Source: Heyndrickxia ginsengihumi
Lineage (GTDB): Bacteria > Bacillota > Bacilli > Bacillales > Bacillaceae_C
NCBI RefSeq assembly: GCF_011008565.1
Contig: NZ_JAAIWK010000010.1
Location: 36,262-100,261 of the forward strand
Length of the DNA stretch: 64,000 nucleotides
Direction: 5' to 3'
The notes beneath the pieces are model-generated. The model was given only the letters and a program-made list of their open reading frames with translations. It did not search any database and was not told the DNA's origin. Both the position numbers and the translations under genes were made by a program. Below, one piece after another: positions 46,192 through 55,249 of the stretch (positions are counted from its first letter, which is position 1; each line of letters starts with the position of its first letter).

Positions 46192-47331
46192 ATGAGCAAA
46201 AAAATCCTAATCATTTCTTCCGATCATACAGGTCATGGTCATAAAAGCATTACAGAAGCTATATGTGAAAAAAACAAAAATGATCATGATGTCAATATAC
46301 ATGTTGTTGATGGCTTTTCCCTTGGAGGACAAGCATTACTTGGCATCGGAAAATTGTATGGTCCCATTACTAGAAAAGCAGAAAATATATGGAAGATGGT
46401 ATACAACATATCTTCAGATAACCCAAAGTTAATCAACAGGTTTATTGAAGGATTGATAAAAGATAATTTTTTAAAATTACTGGATGAAGTAAAACCTGAT
46501 CTTATTTTATCTGTTCATCCAAATTTCAACGGCTCCATCTTAAACATTTTAGAAGAGCGATATATTAAAATTCCTTTTATAACATTAATTGCCGACCTAG
46601 TTAATATTAGTCCTCTTTGGGCAGATAAAAGAGCTAATTTTATTATAAGCCCAACAGCAGAGGCCCGTGAGAAATGTTTAAATTACGGTGTTCCACCTGA
46701 AAATGTTAAGTTAATAGGATTTCCGGTTCGTGCGCGATTTTTTAGGAACCATGCAAATACGAAAGTTCATTATAAAAAAGATACACCTTTAAAGTGCTTA
46801 ATTATGAGCGGCGGTGAAGGCGTAGGAAATATGAATAAAATTGCTGAGATTTTACTTGAAAACTTTAATTGTAATGTAAAAATTGTTGCTGGAAGAAATA
46901 TAAAATTAAAAGAAAAATTAGAACAGTCATTAAGTAAATATAGAGACAAAGTTGAAATTTATGGATTCACAAAAAATATTCAGGATTTAATGTTGTCCTC
47001 CGATATTGCGTTCACTAGAGGCAGCCCTAATGTGATGTTCGAAGCAATTGCCACCAATACACCAATGATTATTACAGGTGCACTGCCTGGACAAGAAGAA
47101 GATAATCCTTACTTTGCTGAAAAATCTAATTTGGGCGTAGTATGTAAAAATGTAAAAGAAATTAAGCAGATAATCGCTAAATTACTTGATAATGACGGGG
47201 AAGAACTAAATCGTATTATCAATTGTCAAAGGGAATTTATAAACCCAAATGCAGCAGAGGATATACTAAACTTTATTGCTAATTATGAAGATCATTCTTA
47301 TGAAGCTGCCGCAAGTTTTTCTTATAACTAA
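46192..47331 (+). CDS. MGDG-synthase-like glycosyltransferase (UgtP-type)
   Basis: A 379-residue GT28-type protein of the monogalactosyldiacylglycerol synthase family. The N-terminal half has LIISSDHTGHGHKSITEAI and PDLILSVHPNFNGSILNIL; the C-terminal nucleotide-sugar half has CLIMSGGEGVGNMNKIAEIL, VEIYGFTKNIQDLMLSSDIAFTRGSPNVMFEAIATNTPMIIT. Relatives add glucose or galactose to diacylglycerol at the membrane, or build other glycolipids. It is possibly a second paralogue to the housekeeping UgtP (inference). GAAAGG is a modest ribosome binding site. Confidence 0.87.
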   Translation: MSKKILIISSDHTGHGHKSITEAICEKNKNDHDVNIHVVDGFSLGGQALLGIGKLYGPITRKAENIWKMVYNISSDNPKLINRFIEGLIKDNFLKLLDEVKPDLILSVHPNFNGSILNILEERYIKIPFITLIADLVNISPLWADKRANFIISPTAEAREKCLNYGVPPENVKLIGFPVRARFFRNHANTKVHYKKDTPLKCLIMSGGEGVGNMNKIAEILLENFNCNVKIVAGRNIKLKEKLEQSLSKYRDKVEIYGFTKNIQDLMLSSDIAFTRGSPNVMFEAIATNTPMIITGALPGQEEDNPYFAEKSNLGVVCKNVKEIKQIIAKLLDNDGEELNRIINCQREFINPNAAEDILNFIANYEDHSYEAAASFSYN

Positions 47332-47337
47332 TGAAAA

Positions 47338-47378
47338 AGAGGATGCCGCAAAAACATGAGGCATCCTTATTTTTTTAC
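47338..47378 (+). terminator. Terminator after the glycosyltransferase gene
   Basis: AGGATGCC with GGCATCCT and a 12-base loop, then TATTTTTTT. Confidence 0.9.
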
Positions 47379-47431
47379 GTTCATCTTTATATAATTTACT
47401 CGTTTTAAATAAATCCTATTTACTGTAGATA

Positions 47432-47546
47432 GGAGCCTACTGCGGGATTAGCGCGATCGATGAGACCCCGCAGGCGTGCAGCGTCGAAGAGGCTCAACTT
47501 CCACCCGTGGAAAGCGAGCATCCTGGAGCGAAAATCAACTACTCCT
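47432..47546. repeat. Dispersed GC-rich palindromic repeat, family A (inverted orientation)
   Basis: CTGCGGGATTAGCGCGAT, GAGACCCCGCAGGCG, GAAGAGGCTCAAC, CCCGTGGAAAGCGAGCATCC and GGAGCGAAAATCAACT. CTGCGGG pairs with CCCGCAG. It is the reverse complement of the 17.65-kb orientation. Confidence 0.75.
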
Positions 47547-47711
47547 TTTAATGAAAAAACAGAATTATCCCGTAATATTCATATGAAATACTTTACGTTT
47601 TTCTAAATATAAATTAATACTTTCTAAAAATTTTAGATTTGAAATGCAGTGAAAGTAATTTAAAATATGTTTCTAACTATCTCGTTTCAATAATAGAAAT
47701 GATGATATTTT

Positions 47712-49046
47712 TTAAGCAATGCTATCATTATCTATGTAATGAATGTTAGTTGCTTCTTTTTTATATCCTTTTATACATATCGTTGCTTTCGTTCCTTGAT
47801 TCAACTTACTGTCAAAAGTTAAGGTACCACCAATTGCTTCAATTAAACGAAAAGTTACCATAAGACCGAGGCCTGTTCCCTCACTCTTTGTTGTATAATA
47901 AGGCTTTCCTAATTTTTGTAACTGTTCTTTTGTCATCCCCATACCTGTGTCGGTAACATTAACAATAATATGCCCCTTTTTTTCTGAATAACTTGCGTCT
48001 ACATCAACATGCCCTTGTTCTGTAGCTTCGATTGCATTTTTAATCAAATTTAAAAGCGCTTGCTTAAACTTTAAATCGTCAGCTTCAATAAATAAATTTT
48101 GATCGATATGATTATTTAATTGAATTCCTTTTAAATTAGCATATGATTGCATAAGTAAGATCATTTCATTAATTGAACAGCTTATATTCACTTCTTCTTT
48201 CTTAACATCCAATTTAGGCTTTGCAAAATTTAAATAGTCAGAAATAATTTTTTCCGCTCGATCTAATTCACGAATTGCTGTATTCATATAACCTTGAATG
48301 GTGTTGTCAACTTCATTTTTTGCAAGCTGAATAAAACCGCGGACGACAGTCAATGGATTTCTAACTTCGTGAGCAATAGATGCAGCTAATTCACTAACGA
48401 TATTTAATTTTTCAGCCCTATGTATCTGTTCCATAATTTTAATTCGGTTAATCATATTCTCTGTAAAATATGTAAACACCATTATTCCAACTAAATAAGA
48501 TAAACCCATTTGAAAAAATAAATCAAATCCTAAACTATAAAAAGACGCTAATTTATGTAAGTAACTAAAATAAATCCACAAAGATATACAAATAACGGAA
48601 AAAGTAATTACCGAGAATACGATATTCATCAAATACTTATTTATCATTTTAAACTGATGATATTTTTTTCTAAGAATTGAAAACAAAATAAAAAGAATAA
48701 TAGCATCAAATAATGTATTAATAGAAGCAGTCATTCCCCCTAAAAAAAAGCGAAACGCTACTAAAAGAATTGCGCTTACTGCTCCTGGGACATATCCCAT
48801 GTAAAGAACACAAATTACAAAAGGGATCCAACGCAAATCCCATAAAAATCCATTTCCAAAATTGCTTGAAACTACTGGGAAGGCCATACTTAATATGGAA
48901 GCACATCCAAATATAATTCCAGAAATAATTTGAGTAAGCCTATTATTATTAAATTTTGAAAAAATTAATTGATAAAAAAAGATAGGTGTTAAAACGATGA
49001 GCAAATTAAATATTACTTGTCCAAATATGCTTGTTGGTTCAAACAA
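47712..49046 (-). CDS. Membrane sensor histidine kinase, KinB-like
   Basis: About 444 residues. Six or so hydrophobic helices of the 5TMR-LYT kind fill the first 205 residues (FGNGFLWDLRWIPFVICVLYMGYVPGAVSAILLVAFRFFLGG). HisKA follows with the phospho-acceptor in ELAASIAHEVRNPLTVVRGF, and the ATPase has NLIKNAIEA, DTGMGM and GTGLGL. The nearest known type is sporulation kinase KinB; no response regulator is adjacent, which fits a phosphorelay kinase (inference). I take TTG at 49046, seven bases after GGAGGG, over TTG at 49082, which has no ribosome binding site. Confidence 0.88.
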   Translation of the reverse strand: MFEPTSIFGQVIFNLLIVLTPIFFYQLIFSKFNNNRLTQIISGIIFGCASILSMAFPVVSSNFGNGFLWDLRWIPFVICVLYMGYVPGAVSAILLVAFRFFLGGMTASINTLFDAIILFILFSILRKKYHQFKMINKYLMNIVFSVITFSVICISLWIYFSYLHKLASFYSLGFDLFFQMGLSYLVGIMVFTYFTENMINRIKIMEQIHRAEKLNIVSELAASIAHEVRNPLTVVRGFIQLAKNEVDNTIQGYMNTAIRELDRAEKIISDYLNFAKPKLDVKKEEVNISCSINEMILLMQSYANLKGIQLNNHIDQNLFIEADDLKFKQALLNLIKNAIEATEQGHVDVDASYSEKKGHIIVNVTDTGMGMTKEQLQKLGKPYYTTKSEGTGLGLMVTFRLIEAIGGTLTFDSKLNQGTKATICIKGYKKEATNIHYIDNDSIA

Positions 49047-49302
49047 ATAATCTCCCTCCTTTTCATTCCAATATTCCAACAATTTTTATAATGCTACGCT
49101 CTCCTTTCTAGTAGCAATTCGTAGATTAAAGATAATAATTGCTTAAACTGCACAAGTCAATTCTATTGTTTACATTAATACATTTATTTTCAAAAAACAA
49201 TATTTCTTATGTCCCACTATATAAATATAATACTTTTTATTAAAATAATTTATTTTAATAGTTAAAATAGAATTAAAAGAAAAAAGTAATAAGCAGTTTA
49301 GA

Positions 49303-49395
49303 AAAAAGCTGGGACAAAAGTATAGTAACTAAAGAACAACCCCTCTACATATGTTTCTGGAGCTGATTTGTGCATGTACGGCTCCTAATTGTTTC
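49303..49395. repeat. Partial family B repeat
   Basis: AAAGCTGGGACAAAAGTATA, GTAACTAAAGAACAACCCC, CTGGAGCTGATTTGTGCATG. This is the left arm of family B with the remainder missing. Confidence 0.6.
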
Positions 49396-49399
49396 TTCT

Positions 49400-49650
49400 C
49401 TTCAACCAAAAAATGATAAAGAAAGACAATCATGAGCATAATGATAAAGAAAAATGGAAAAACGGCAGTTTACAGGTATTTTGCAATACTTGTAAACGCC
49501 GCTATATAGAAGAATTAACGCTACGATGGACGAGGCAAATTTCACAGAGTCAGGCGGTGTTAAAAACCCGTATGTTGCCTCCATGCCAAGTACAAATGCT
49601 GTACTCCTACCGGATCTCGTCTCTCTCATTTTAAATTCCTTTAGCAATCG
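49400..49650 (-). other. Possible remnant of a membrane-protein gene
   Basis: On the reverse strand an 81-codon frame reads TPPDSVKFASSIVALILLYS, and a neighbouring frame continues IAAFTSIAKYL, stop, TAVFPFFFIIMLMIVFL. Read together these look like two membrane helices split by a frame change and a stop, as in a decayed gene. No ribosome binding site or family assignment; low confidence. Confidence 0.25.
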
Positions 49651-49707
49651 TTTTATAGATATTTTTTGTAAAAATTGTTTTTAAAGAATGTAATGTAATG
49701 ATTCATT

Positions 49708-49748
49708 AAAAAACTAATTGGAGCGGAAATCAACTCCTTTTTGGTAAA
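49708..49748. repeat. Truncated family A end
   Basis: ATTGGAGCGGAAATCAACTCC matches the terminal part of the 47.5-kb and 59.8-kb copies. Confidence 0.5.
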
Positions 49749-49902
49749 AACAATAACAAAGTTTACAAAAACAGTCTTTGTAAAATACAATACGCTCTTT
49801 TTTTCAGTGTAAGTTTACTATATTATTGAAACATTTAGTGGCAATCGCAATGGTTACCCTTGCATTGCATTATTTTATTAGATAAGAATTTACTGAAAAG
49901 AT

Positions 49903-50370
49903 TTATTCCGCCTGCTCTCTCGTCTCTAATGCTGCTTTCATAGCTACTTTTATTTCCTCATAGCTTGTGCATCTACATATATTTGATTCTAACCACTCTT
50001 TCATGACCTCATCTGAAGCCTCTGGGTGCTTTTGAAGTAAGGAATGGCAATTCATAATAAAGCCAGGTGTACAATATCCACACTGAAATGCAAAATTCTC
50101 AACAAAGGCTTGCTGAATCGGTGTATTCGTTAATCCCTCTATTGTTAAAACGTCTTTACCTACTGCCTCTATTCCTAACATCAAACAAGATTTCATCGGC
50201 CAGCCATCAATATTTACAGTACAAGCTCCACAATCGCCATTTAAACAGCCAGGCTTTGCACCTGTTAAACCAAGTTTTTCTCTCAAAACATAAAGAAGAG
50301 TGTCTGCAGGTCTTATCGTTACCTCTCTTTGTTCGCCATTGACTTGTAAGATAACAGAAATAAGCGGCAT
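49903..50370 (-). CDS. pucE: 2Fe-2S subunit of a molybdenum hydroxylase (xanthine dehydrogenase family)
   Basis: A 155-residue small subunit with two [2Fe-2S] clusters. The plant-type ferredoxin motif is GCLNGDCGACTVNIDG near residues 41-57, and the second cluster lies in FQCGYCTPGFIMNC and NICRCTSY. It carries electrons from the Mo-cofactor subunit to the FAD subunit. It is last in a five-gene operon and starts seven bases after pucC ends. AAGGAATGAAATATA is the ribosome binding site. Confidence 0.93.
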   Translation of the reverse strand: MPLISVILQVNGEQREVTIRPADTLLYVLREKLGLTGAKPGCLNGDCGACTVNIDGWPMKSCLMLGIEAVGKDVLTIEGLTNTPIQQAFVENFAFQCGYCTPGFIMNCHSLLQKHPEASDEVMKEWLESNICRCTSYEEIKVAMKAALETREQAE

Positions 50371-50376
50371 TATATT

Positions 50377-51210
50377 TCATTCCTTTCCTAACTCTTCTAA
50401 TATATCGAACAATGTATTTCTTAAAACAAATATACGATAAGCCGAGGAACCTTCTGTATCATTTAAAATTGTAGATGGCACATATTCAATGGCTTCATTT
50501 ACTTTTTCTTCCATTGTTAATTGTTGATTATTAAGAACTTTTTCCATTTCAAATGCCCGAAATGGATAGGGGGCCAATCCACTAATCGCCACCCTTATAT
50601 ACCGATCCACCTTCAAGGCGGCCACAGTTATAAGGGGATATCCTGTATTCCATTGTCTGCGTCTTTTAATACTAATATGCGGTGCCTCAATGAATGATTG
50701 TTTTGTGATCGTTTGCAGCAGAAAGCCCCCTTCATGCAATAACAAATTCTCTTGAAAAACTTGATGAATAGGCGATACTTTTATCCCATCTATATTTGCA
50801 ATAACCATTACACTATCCGCTAGCAAAAATGGTAAAACCGCTTCTCTATAATAAATTTCTGCGCATATATTGCCGCCCAGTGTAATTTTCGTTCTTGCTG
50901 TGTGATCAGCAATTTCCCTAACAGTTTTTGATAATAGTGGGAATGGATTAGATTCTTCCAGTTGAACGAGTGAAAGCCCTGCTCCCAATAATGTTTGTTC
51001 GGTACTCGTATTTACTTCGGTATATTCTGGGATTCCTTTTAAATCTATGACAGCATCTGTATATACAAGATTGATTCTTCCAAGTGTAATAATTTCCGTT
51101 CCTCCAGAAAAATATTTGGGAGTTTTCCCTGCGAATTTTAATGTCTGGTAAAGTGAAATCGCTTCTTGGACAGATGCAGGCTTGAAATACTCGAAATCAT
51201 AAGGAAGCAT
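50377..51210 (-). CDS. pucC: FAD-binding subunit of a molybdenum hydroxylase
   Basis: A 277-residue CoxM/PucC-type subunit. FAD-binding stretches are KYFSGGTEIITLGR near residue 37 and TARTKITLGGNICAEIYYREA near 110. The second usual motif is changed from TIGGN to TLGGN, a common variant. It starts 14 bases inside the end of pucD, indicating translational coupling. GGAGGCGC precedes the ATG. Confidence 0.9.
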   Translation of the reverse strand: MLPYDFEYFKPASVQEAISLYQTLKFAGKTPKYFSGGTEIITLGRINLVYTDAVIDLKGIPEYTEVNTSTEQTLLGAGLSLVQLEESNPFPLLSKTVREIADHTARTKITLGGNICAEIYYREAVLPFLLADSVMVIANIDGIKVSPIHQVFQENLLLHEGGFLLQTITKQSFIEAPHISIKRRRQWNTGYPLITVAALKVDRYIRVAISGLAPYPFRAFEMEKVLNNQQLTMEEKVNEAIEYVPSTILNDTEGSSAYRIFVLRNTLFDILEELGKE

Positions 51211-53527
51211 TTTTTAGCGCCTCCTTCGTCCGCCATATTAGCTCTGGAGTAAGCGGAAGCTGATGTAAAGAGACTTCAGCAGCTAGCGATAAACTATTTC
51301 CAAGCGCAGCAGGCATTCCTAATATTCCATGTTCACCCACCCCTCGTGCACCATAGGGCGCATCTACTTGAGGAGTCGTAATAAAATCAACTAAATACTC
51401 AGGATTTTCTCCATAATGGATAGGGCGGTACGTTCTTAGTTGAGGATTCATTACTCTTCCTAATTTATCAAAAATAAAAGTTTCCCTTCCTCCAAAAGCT
51501 AATCCCATACTCATTGCTCCAGTTACTTGACCTCTTGCTGTTTTTTCATTTAAAACCATACCAATATCGACAACAGTACTCGCTCTAACAATACGATAGG
51601 TGTAATCCCTTCGATCAAATTCTACTTCCACAACCGAAGCACATACTGTCCATTCAGGTCCCGGTTTACCTGCCCCCGTTTCACGATCAATATGGGTCAG
51701 TCCTTGTAAAATATAACTGCCGCTACCAATGATTTGACCGCCAATAGAATTTCCATTTGGATATTGATAACCATGTACAATTGCACTAAAAGGAAGCCCG
51801 ATGTTAGGATCATCTTTAAAAAATACTCTAGAATTGGCAACTGCCAACACTGTAGGCGAACACCGCAATACCCGGGAGGCTATATCTTTTAATTGTCTTT
51901 CTACATCGTCAGCCGCCTCTAATAATGCTCTACCCGCCATAAATGTACCGCGGCTTGCTACCGTTTTCCAATGTTCAGGTGTTGTATCGGTTTCTACATC
52001 CATACGGACATGGACTTTGTTCACATCCATTTGCAAACGTTCTGCAAGCATTTGTGCAAGAATTGTTTTCGTCCCGGTTCCAATCTCAATAATTCCAGAG
52101 ATAATATTTACGCTGCCATCGGAATTAAAAGTGAGAACAACACCTGAACTAGCATTTGTATCAATCGTTGATGTTTTCCAGCCACAACTTACACCTTTTA
52201 CACGTATATAACGTTCATCAATTTCAATAAGCTGACCTTCATTCCAATTTGCCAATTCTTTGACGCGGTCAATACATTTCCGTAAATTGCCAATGGTACT
52301 ATGATTAAGGACTACTTGACTAGGGGTCATATGTCCAGGAAGAATTGCATTTTTATACCGCAATTCAAAAGGATCCATCTCCAGTTTCTGTGCTAGCAAA
52401 TCCATTGTTCTTTCAAATGCAAACAAAAGTTCTGAATGGCTAAATCCGCGATATGGGCTTGCATAAGGGTGGTTCGTATACATGCAATAAGAATTACACC
52501 AAATGTTCTCTATATGATAAGGGCCGGTGCAATCAACTGCTGCCGCTCTACTTAAATCTATTGCTTTATCTGCGTAAGCTCCGCCATCAAATAAATAAGT
52601 AATTTCTGCAACTTTTAATACACCATCCTCTGTACATCCAAGTTTCACTTTCGCATCCAAGCCAATATGACACGGGGCTGTCAGCATATCCTCTTCTCTA
52701 GTATAAGCGAGTTTAACAGGCCTGCCTCCAACAGCTTTTGAGGCAAGATAGGCAAGAATTTCTGTATGAACCGACGCCTTCCCGCCATATCCACCACCTA
52801 CAAGCGGGGTTTTAACGACGATTTTTCCAATATCTTCATTAAAATACATACTAATCAATTTTTTCACCATATAAGGTGCTTGAGATGTTGTCGTAATGAT
52901 AATCGTGCCATCACGTTCAATTTCTGCTGTTGAGCAACGAGTCTCCATCGCAGTGTGATCGGATGGTTTTAAGGAAAAGCTTGCCTCTACTGTGACAGCA
53001 CTATCTTTCCATCCTACTTCCATATTCCCTTTACGAATTTTTTGTATGCTTGCAATATTTGTTCCTGGAGATGGATAGACTTCAGCAATTTTTTCATAGT
53101 TTCCTAAGTTTTCATGTACAAGTGGGGCATGTTTTTTGAAGGCTTCTGTTGGGGAATTTACAACTGGAAGCGGCTCGTATTTTACTCTAATCATATTAGT
53201 TGCTTGTTTTGCGATTCCTAAATGATCTGCGATAACAATGGCTACTGCTTCCCCATGGTGGCGTACTTTATCAACAGCAATCGGAGGCCGGTCCCGCATC
53301 TCCTCTCCTGTTAATGGAAATCTCTCACCAGCAATAATTGCTCTTACACCCGGGATTTTTTTCGCTTCAGTTGTATCTATCTCTTTAATTCTTGCATGTG
53401 CTAAAGGGCTCATCAAGATCGCAGCATGAAGCATACCATTTGTAGAAAAATCATTGGCGTATTTAGCCTCTCCTGTTACTTTATCAACCGCATCCTTACG
53501 AATAATGCCTTTTCCAATTACGTTCAC
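51197..53527 (-). CDS. pucD: Molybdopterin-binding catalytic subunit (xanthine dehydrogenase family)
   Basis: A 776-residue large subunit of the xanthine oxidase family, with the N-terminal aldehyde-oxidase a/b hammerhead (GKGIIRKDAVDKVTGEAKYANDF) and Mo-pterin motifs. These include PLVGGGYGGKASVHTEILA, YRGFSHSE, GIIEIGTGTKTILAQMLAE, and the catalytic glutamate in GARGVGEHGILGMPAALGNSL. Purines are the expected substrates by analogy with Bacillus puc genes, but nicotinate or other heterocycles are possible. The start is GTG, seven bases after AAGGGGGG; the ATG just before is out of frame. Confidence 0.92.
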   Translation of the reverse strand: MNVIGKGIIRKDAVDKVTGEAKYANDFSTNGMLHAAILMSPLAHARIKEIDTTEAKKIPGVRAIIAGERFPLTGEEMRDRPPIAVDKVRHHGEAVAIVIADHLGIAKQATNMIRVKYEPLPVVNSPTEAFKKHAPLVHENLGNYEKIAEVYPSPGTNIASIQKIRKGNMEVGWKDSAVTVEASFSLKPSDHTAMETRCSTAEIERDGTIIITTTSQAPYMVKKLISMYFNEDIGKIVVKTPLVGGGYGGKASVHTEILAYLASKAVGGRPVKLAYTREEDMLTAPCHIGLDAKVKLGCTEDGVLKVAEITYLFDGGAYADKAIDLSRAAAVDCTGPYHIENIWCNSYCMYTNHPYASPYRGFSHSELLFAFERTMDLLAQKLEMDPFELRYKNAILPGHMTPSQVVLNHSTIGNLRKCIDRVKELANWNEGQLIEIDERYIRVKGVSCGWKTSTIDTNASSGVVLTFNSDGSVNIISGIIEIGTGTKTILAQMLAERLQMDVNKVHVRMDVETDTTPEHWKTVASRGTFMAGRALLEAADDVERQLKDIASRVLRCSPTVLAVANSRVFFKDDPNIGLPFSAIVHGYQYPNGNSIGGQIIGSGSYILQGLTHIDRETGAGKPGPEWTVCASVVEVEFDRRDYTYRIVRASTVVDIGMVLNEKTARGQVTGAMSMGLAFGGRETFIFDKLGRVMNPQLRTYRPIHYGENPEYLVDFITTPQVDAPYGARGVGEHGILGMPAALGNSLSLAAEVSLHQLPLTPELIWRTKEALKNASL

Positions 53528-53539
53528 ATTTTTCCCCCC

Positions 53540-54166
53540 TTAGTATAATTGCTCTACTAAGTTACGAGCTAGTAAATAATCCTCCTCATTATCTACATCA
53601 AGAAATAACATTGAGCTTTGAAATTCTACAGCTAACCGATTTTTTTCTTTCCTCTCTTTCAATATTTCCCGTGCTCCTTTATCCCCCTGTATGTTTAATA
53701 ATTGTAAAAATAGTTTCTGAGAAAATAAAGTTGGCGGTCGCCATATCCCATTAAAACAGGAAGAAACGACATCTATATGTTCATTTCCTTTATATAAAGA
53801 AATAAGCTTGCTGATCATTTTTATAGAAATGAACGGTTGATCTGCAAGAAAAATCACTGCTGCATCAGCCTGTAACTTAGAGGCTATTTTTATTCCTAAT
53901 TTTAAAGACGATGATTGCCCGTTCATATAGTCATGGCACGGAAAAACACCGCATTGCCCATTCTCTCTTAAAGCAGGTGACATCCAGATAAGATCATCTA
54001 ATGGATTTGTAACGATAGCTGTATAATTCACTTCTGTTTGCAGAATCGTCTTGAGCGCCATACTGCCAAGAAAACCATCACCTAATGGAAGAGATAGTTT
54101 ATGCCTTCCCATTCGCTTACTCTGACCTGCGGCAAGATAAATTCCAATAATCCTGTTTTCTTTCAT
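53540..54166 (-). CDS. pucB: Molybdenum cofactor nucleotidyltransferase (MocA/PucB family)
   Basis: A 208-residue NTP-transferase fold protein. The nucleotide-binding start is IGIYLAAGQSKRMGRHKLSLPLGD, and the middle motif is AAVIFLADQPFIS. It likely adds CMP to molybdopterin to form the cytosine dinucleotide cofactor used by the adjacent hydroxylase. Its first 50 bases overlap pucA in another frame, a long overlap. A GGGGAAAAAA site precedes the ATG. Confidence 0.9.
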   Translation of the reverse strand: MKENRIIGIYLAAGQSKRMGRHKLSLPLGDGFLGSMALKTILQTEVNYTAIVTNPLDDLIWMSPALRENGQCGVFPCHDYMNGQSSSLKLGIKIASKLQADAAVIFLADQPFISIKMISKLISLYKGNEHIDVVSSCFNGIWRPPTLFSQKLFLQLLNIQGDKGAREILKERKEKNRLAVEFQSSMLFLDVDNEEDYLLARNLVEQLY

Positions 54167-55166
54167 TTTTTTCCCCTTCCCGCAGTACTTGAATCATTTC
54201 AGCGACAATACTGATCGCAATCTCTTCTGCTCCCCTGGCATGAATGTTCATACCAACTGGAGAAAAAATACAATCCGGAACTTCCTTTTCTTCTAATAAT
54301 CGTGCAGTTCTTTTTCTAGGACCTAAAACACCTAAATAGTTAAGATCTTTTTGTTTTAGAAATGACAATAGTTCCTTATCTCTTTGAAAATGATGCGTCA
54401 TTAAAATGACAAAATCATTGTTTGTAAAGGATAGTTTGTTGCCTAATTCATGTGGAAATCCGATTTCAAAGCATTTAGCATTTGGAAAGTTCATTTGATT
54501 GCATAATGCAGGACGCCAATCACATACCGTAACTGAGAAACCTACTTCAGCTGCAATATTCACCAATGGCTTTGCATCCTCACCTGCCCCAAATACAATA
54601 AGACGCGGCCTTGGTCTGTATATATGAATATAAAGATGGTTCAACTCATCTGTGTAAAATAGTCCATCTTTTTCTGGAAACTTTTCAGGGGGATTCCAAA
54701 TAAATGCTTCATCACCAAAGGGTTCTCCATTTGTTGGACAATACCATTCAGAAATAAGTTTAAAATCTTTGCTAAACCGTTTTATATGTAAAATAGATTC
54801 TCCTTCATCTAAAAGAGTTTTGATGCGCATGAGCTGTTCATTTATTCGCTCATTCACTGGCTGTAATAAAATAGATAGTATTCCATTACAACCACTTCCC
54901 TGTCCCCAAGCTAAATCTGTTTCATCCCGCAGATCATACGTGATGACTGTTGCTTCGTCCTTTTCTAAAACTTCTTTTGCTCTCCAACTGACGTCCTCTT
55001 CAAGGCATCCAGCGCTCAACATTCCAATTTGTGTTCCGTCCTCTGCAATTAACATACAGGACCCTTCCCTTTTATAAGCTGACCCTTCAACATGTATGAT
55101 CGTTGCTAACACAGTTTTTTTCTTTGAGAAAGGGAGTTGGTCTAATATTTCCAATATATCCTCCAT
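54117..55166 (-). CDS. pucA: XdhC/CoxI-family molybdoenzyme maturation factor
   Basis: A 349-residue XdhC-type protein, believed to bind and insert sulfurated molybdenum cofactor. The N-terminal XdhC/CoxI domain is seen in VLATIIHVEGSAYKREGSCMLIAEDG. The C-terminal Rossmann domain is RPRLIVFGAGEDAKPLVNIAAEVGFSVTVCDWRPALC and YLGVLGPRKRT...PVGMNIHARGAEEIAISIVAEM. It is first in the operon. The ATG at 55166 has only GGTG ahead; a TTG four codons later has GGAGG and could be the true start. Confidence 0.9.
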   Translation of the reverse strand: MEDILEILDQLPFSKKKTVLATIIHVEGSAYKREGSCMLIAEDGTQIGMLSAGCLEEDVSWRAKEVLEKDEATVITYDLRDETDLAWGQGSGCNGILSILLQPVNERINEQLMRIKTLLDEGESILHIKRFSKDFKLISEWYCPTNGEPFGDEAFIWNPPEKFPEKDGLFYTDELNHLYIHIYRPRPRLIVFGAGEDAKPLVNIAAEVGFSVTVCDWRPALCNQMNFPNAKCFEIGFPHELGNKLSFTNNDFVILMTHHFQRDKELLSFLKQKDLNYLGVLGPRKRTARLLEEKEVPDCIFSPVGMNIHARGAEEIAISIVAEMIQVLREGEKNERKQDYWNLSCRRSE

Positions 55167-55249
55167 CCCATTTCACCACTTTCAAATCAAACTTATAGAT
55201 ATGTATATTCAATAAGTGTGGCAAAATAGAAGGAAGAACAACGAAACTT

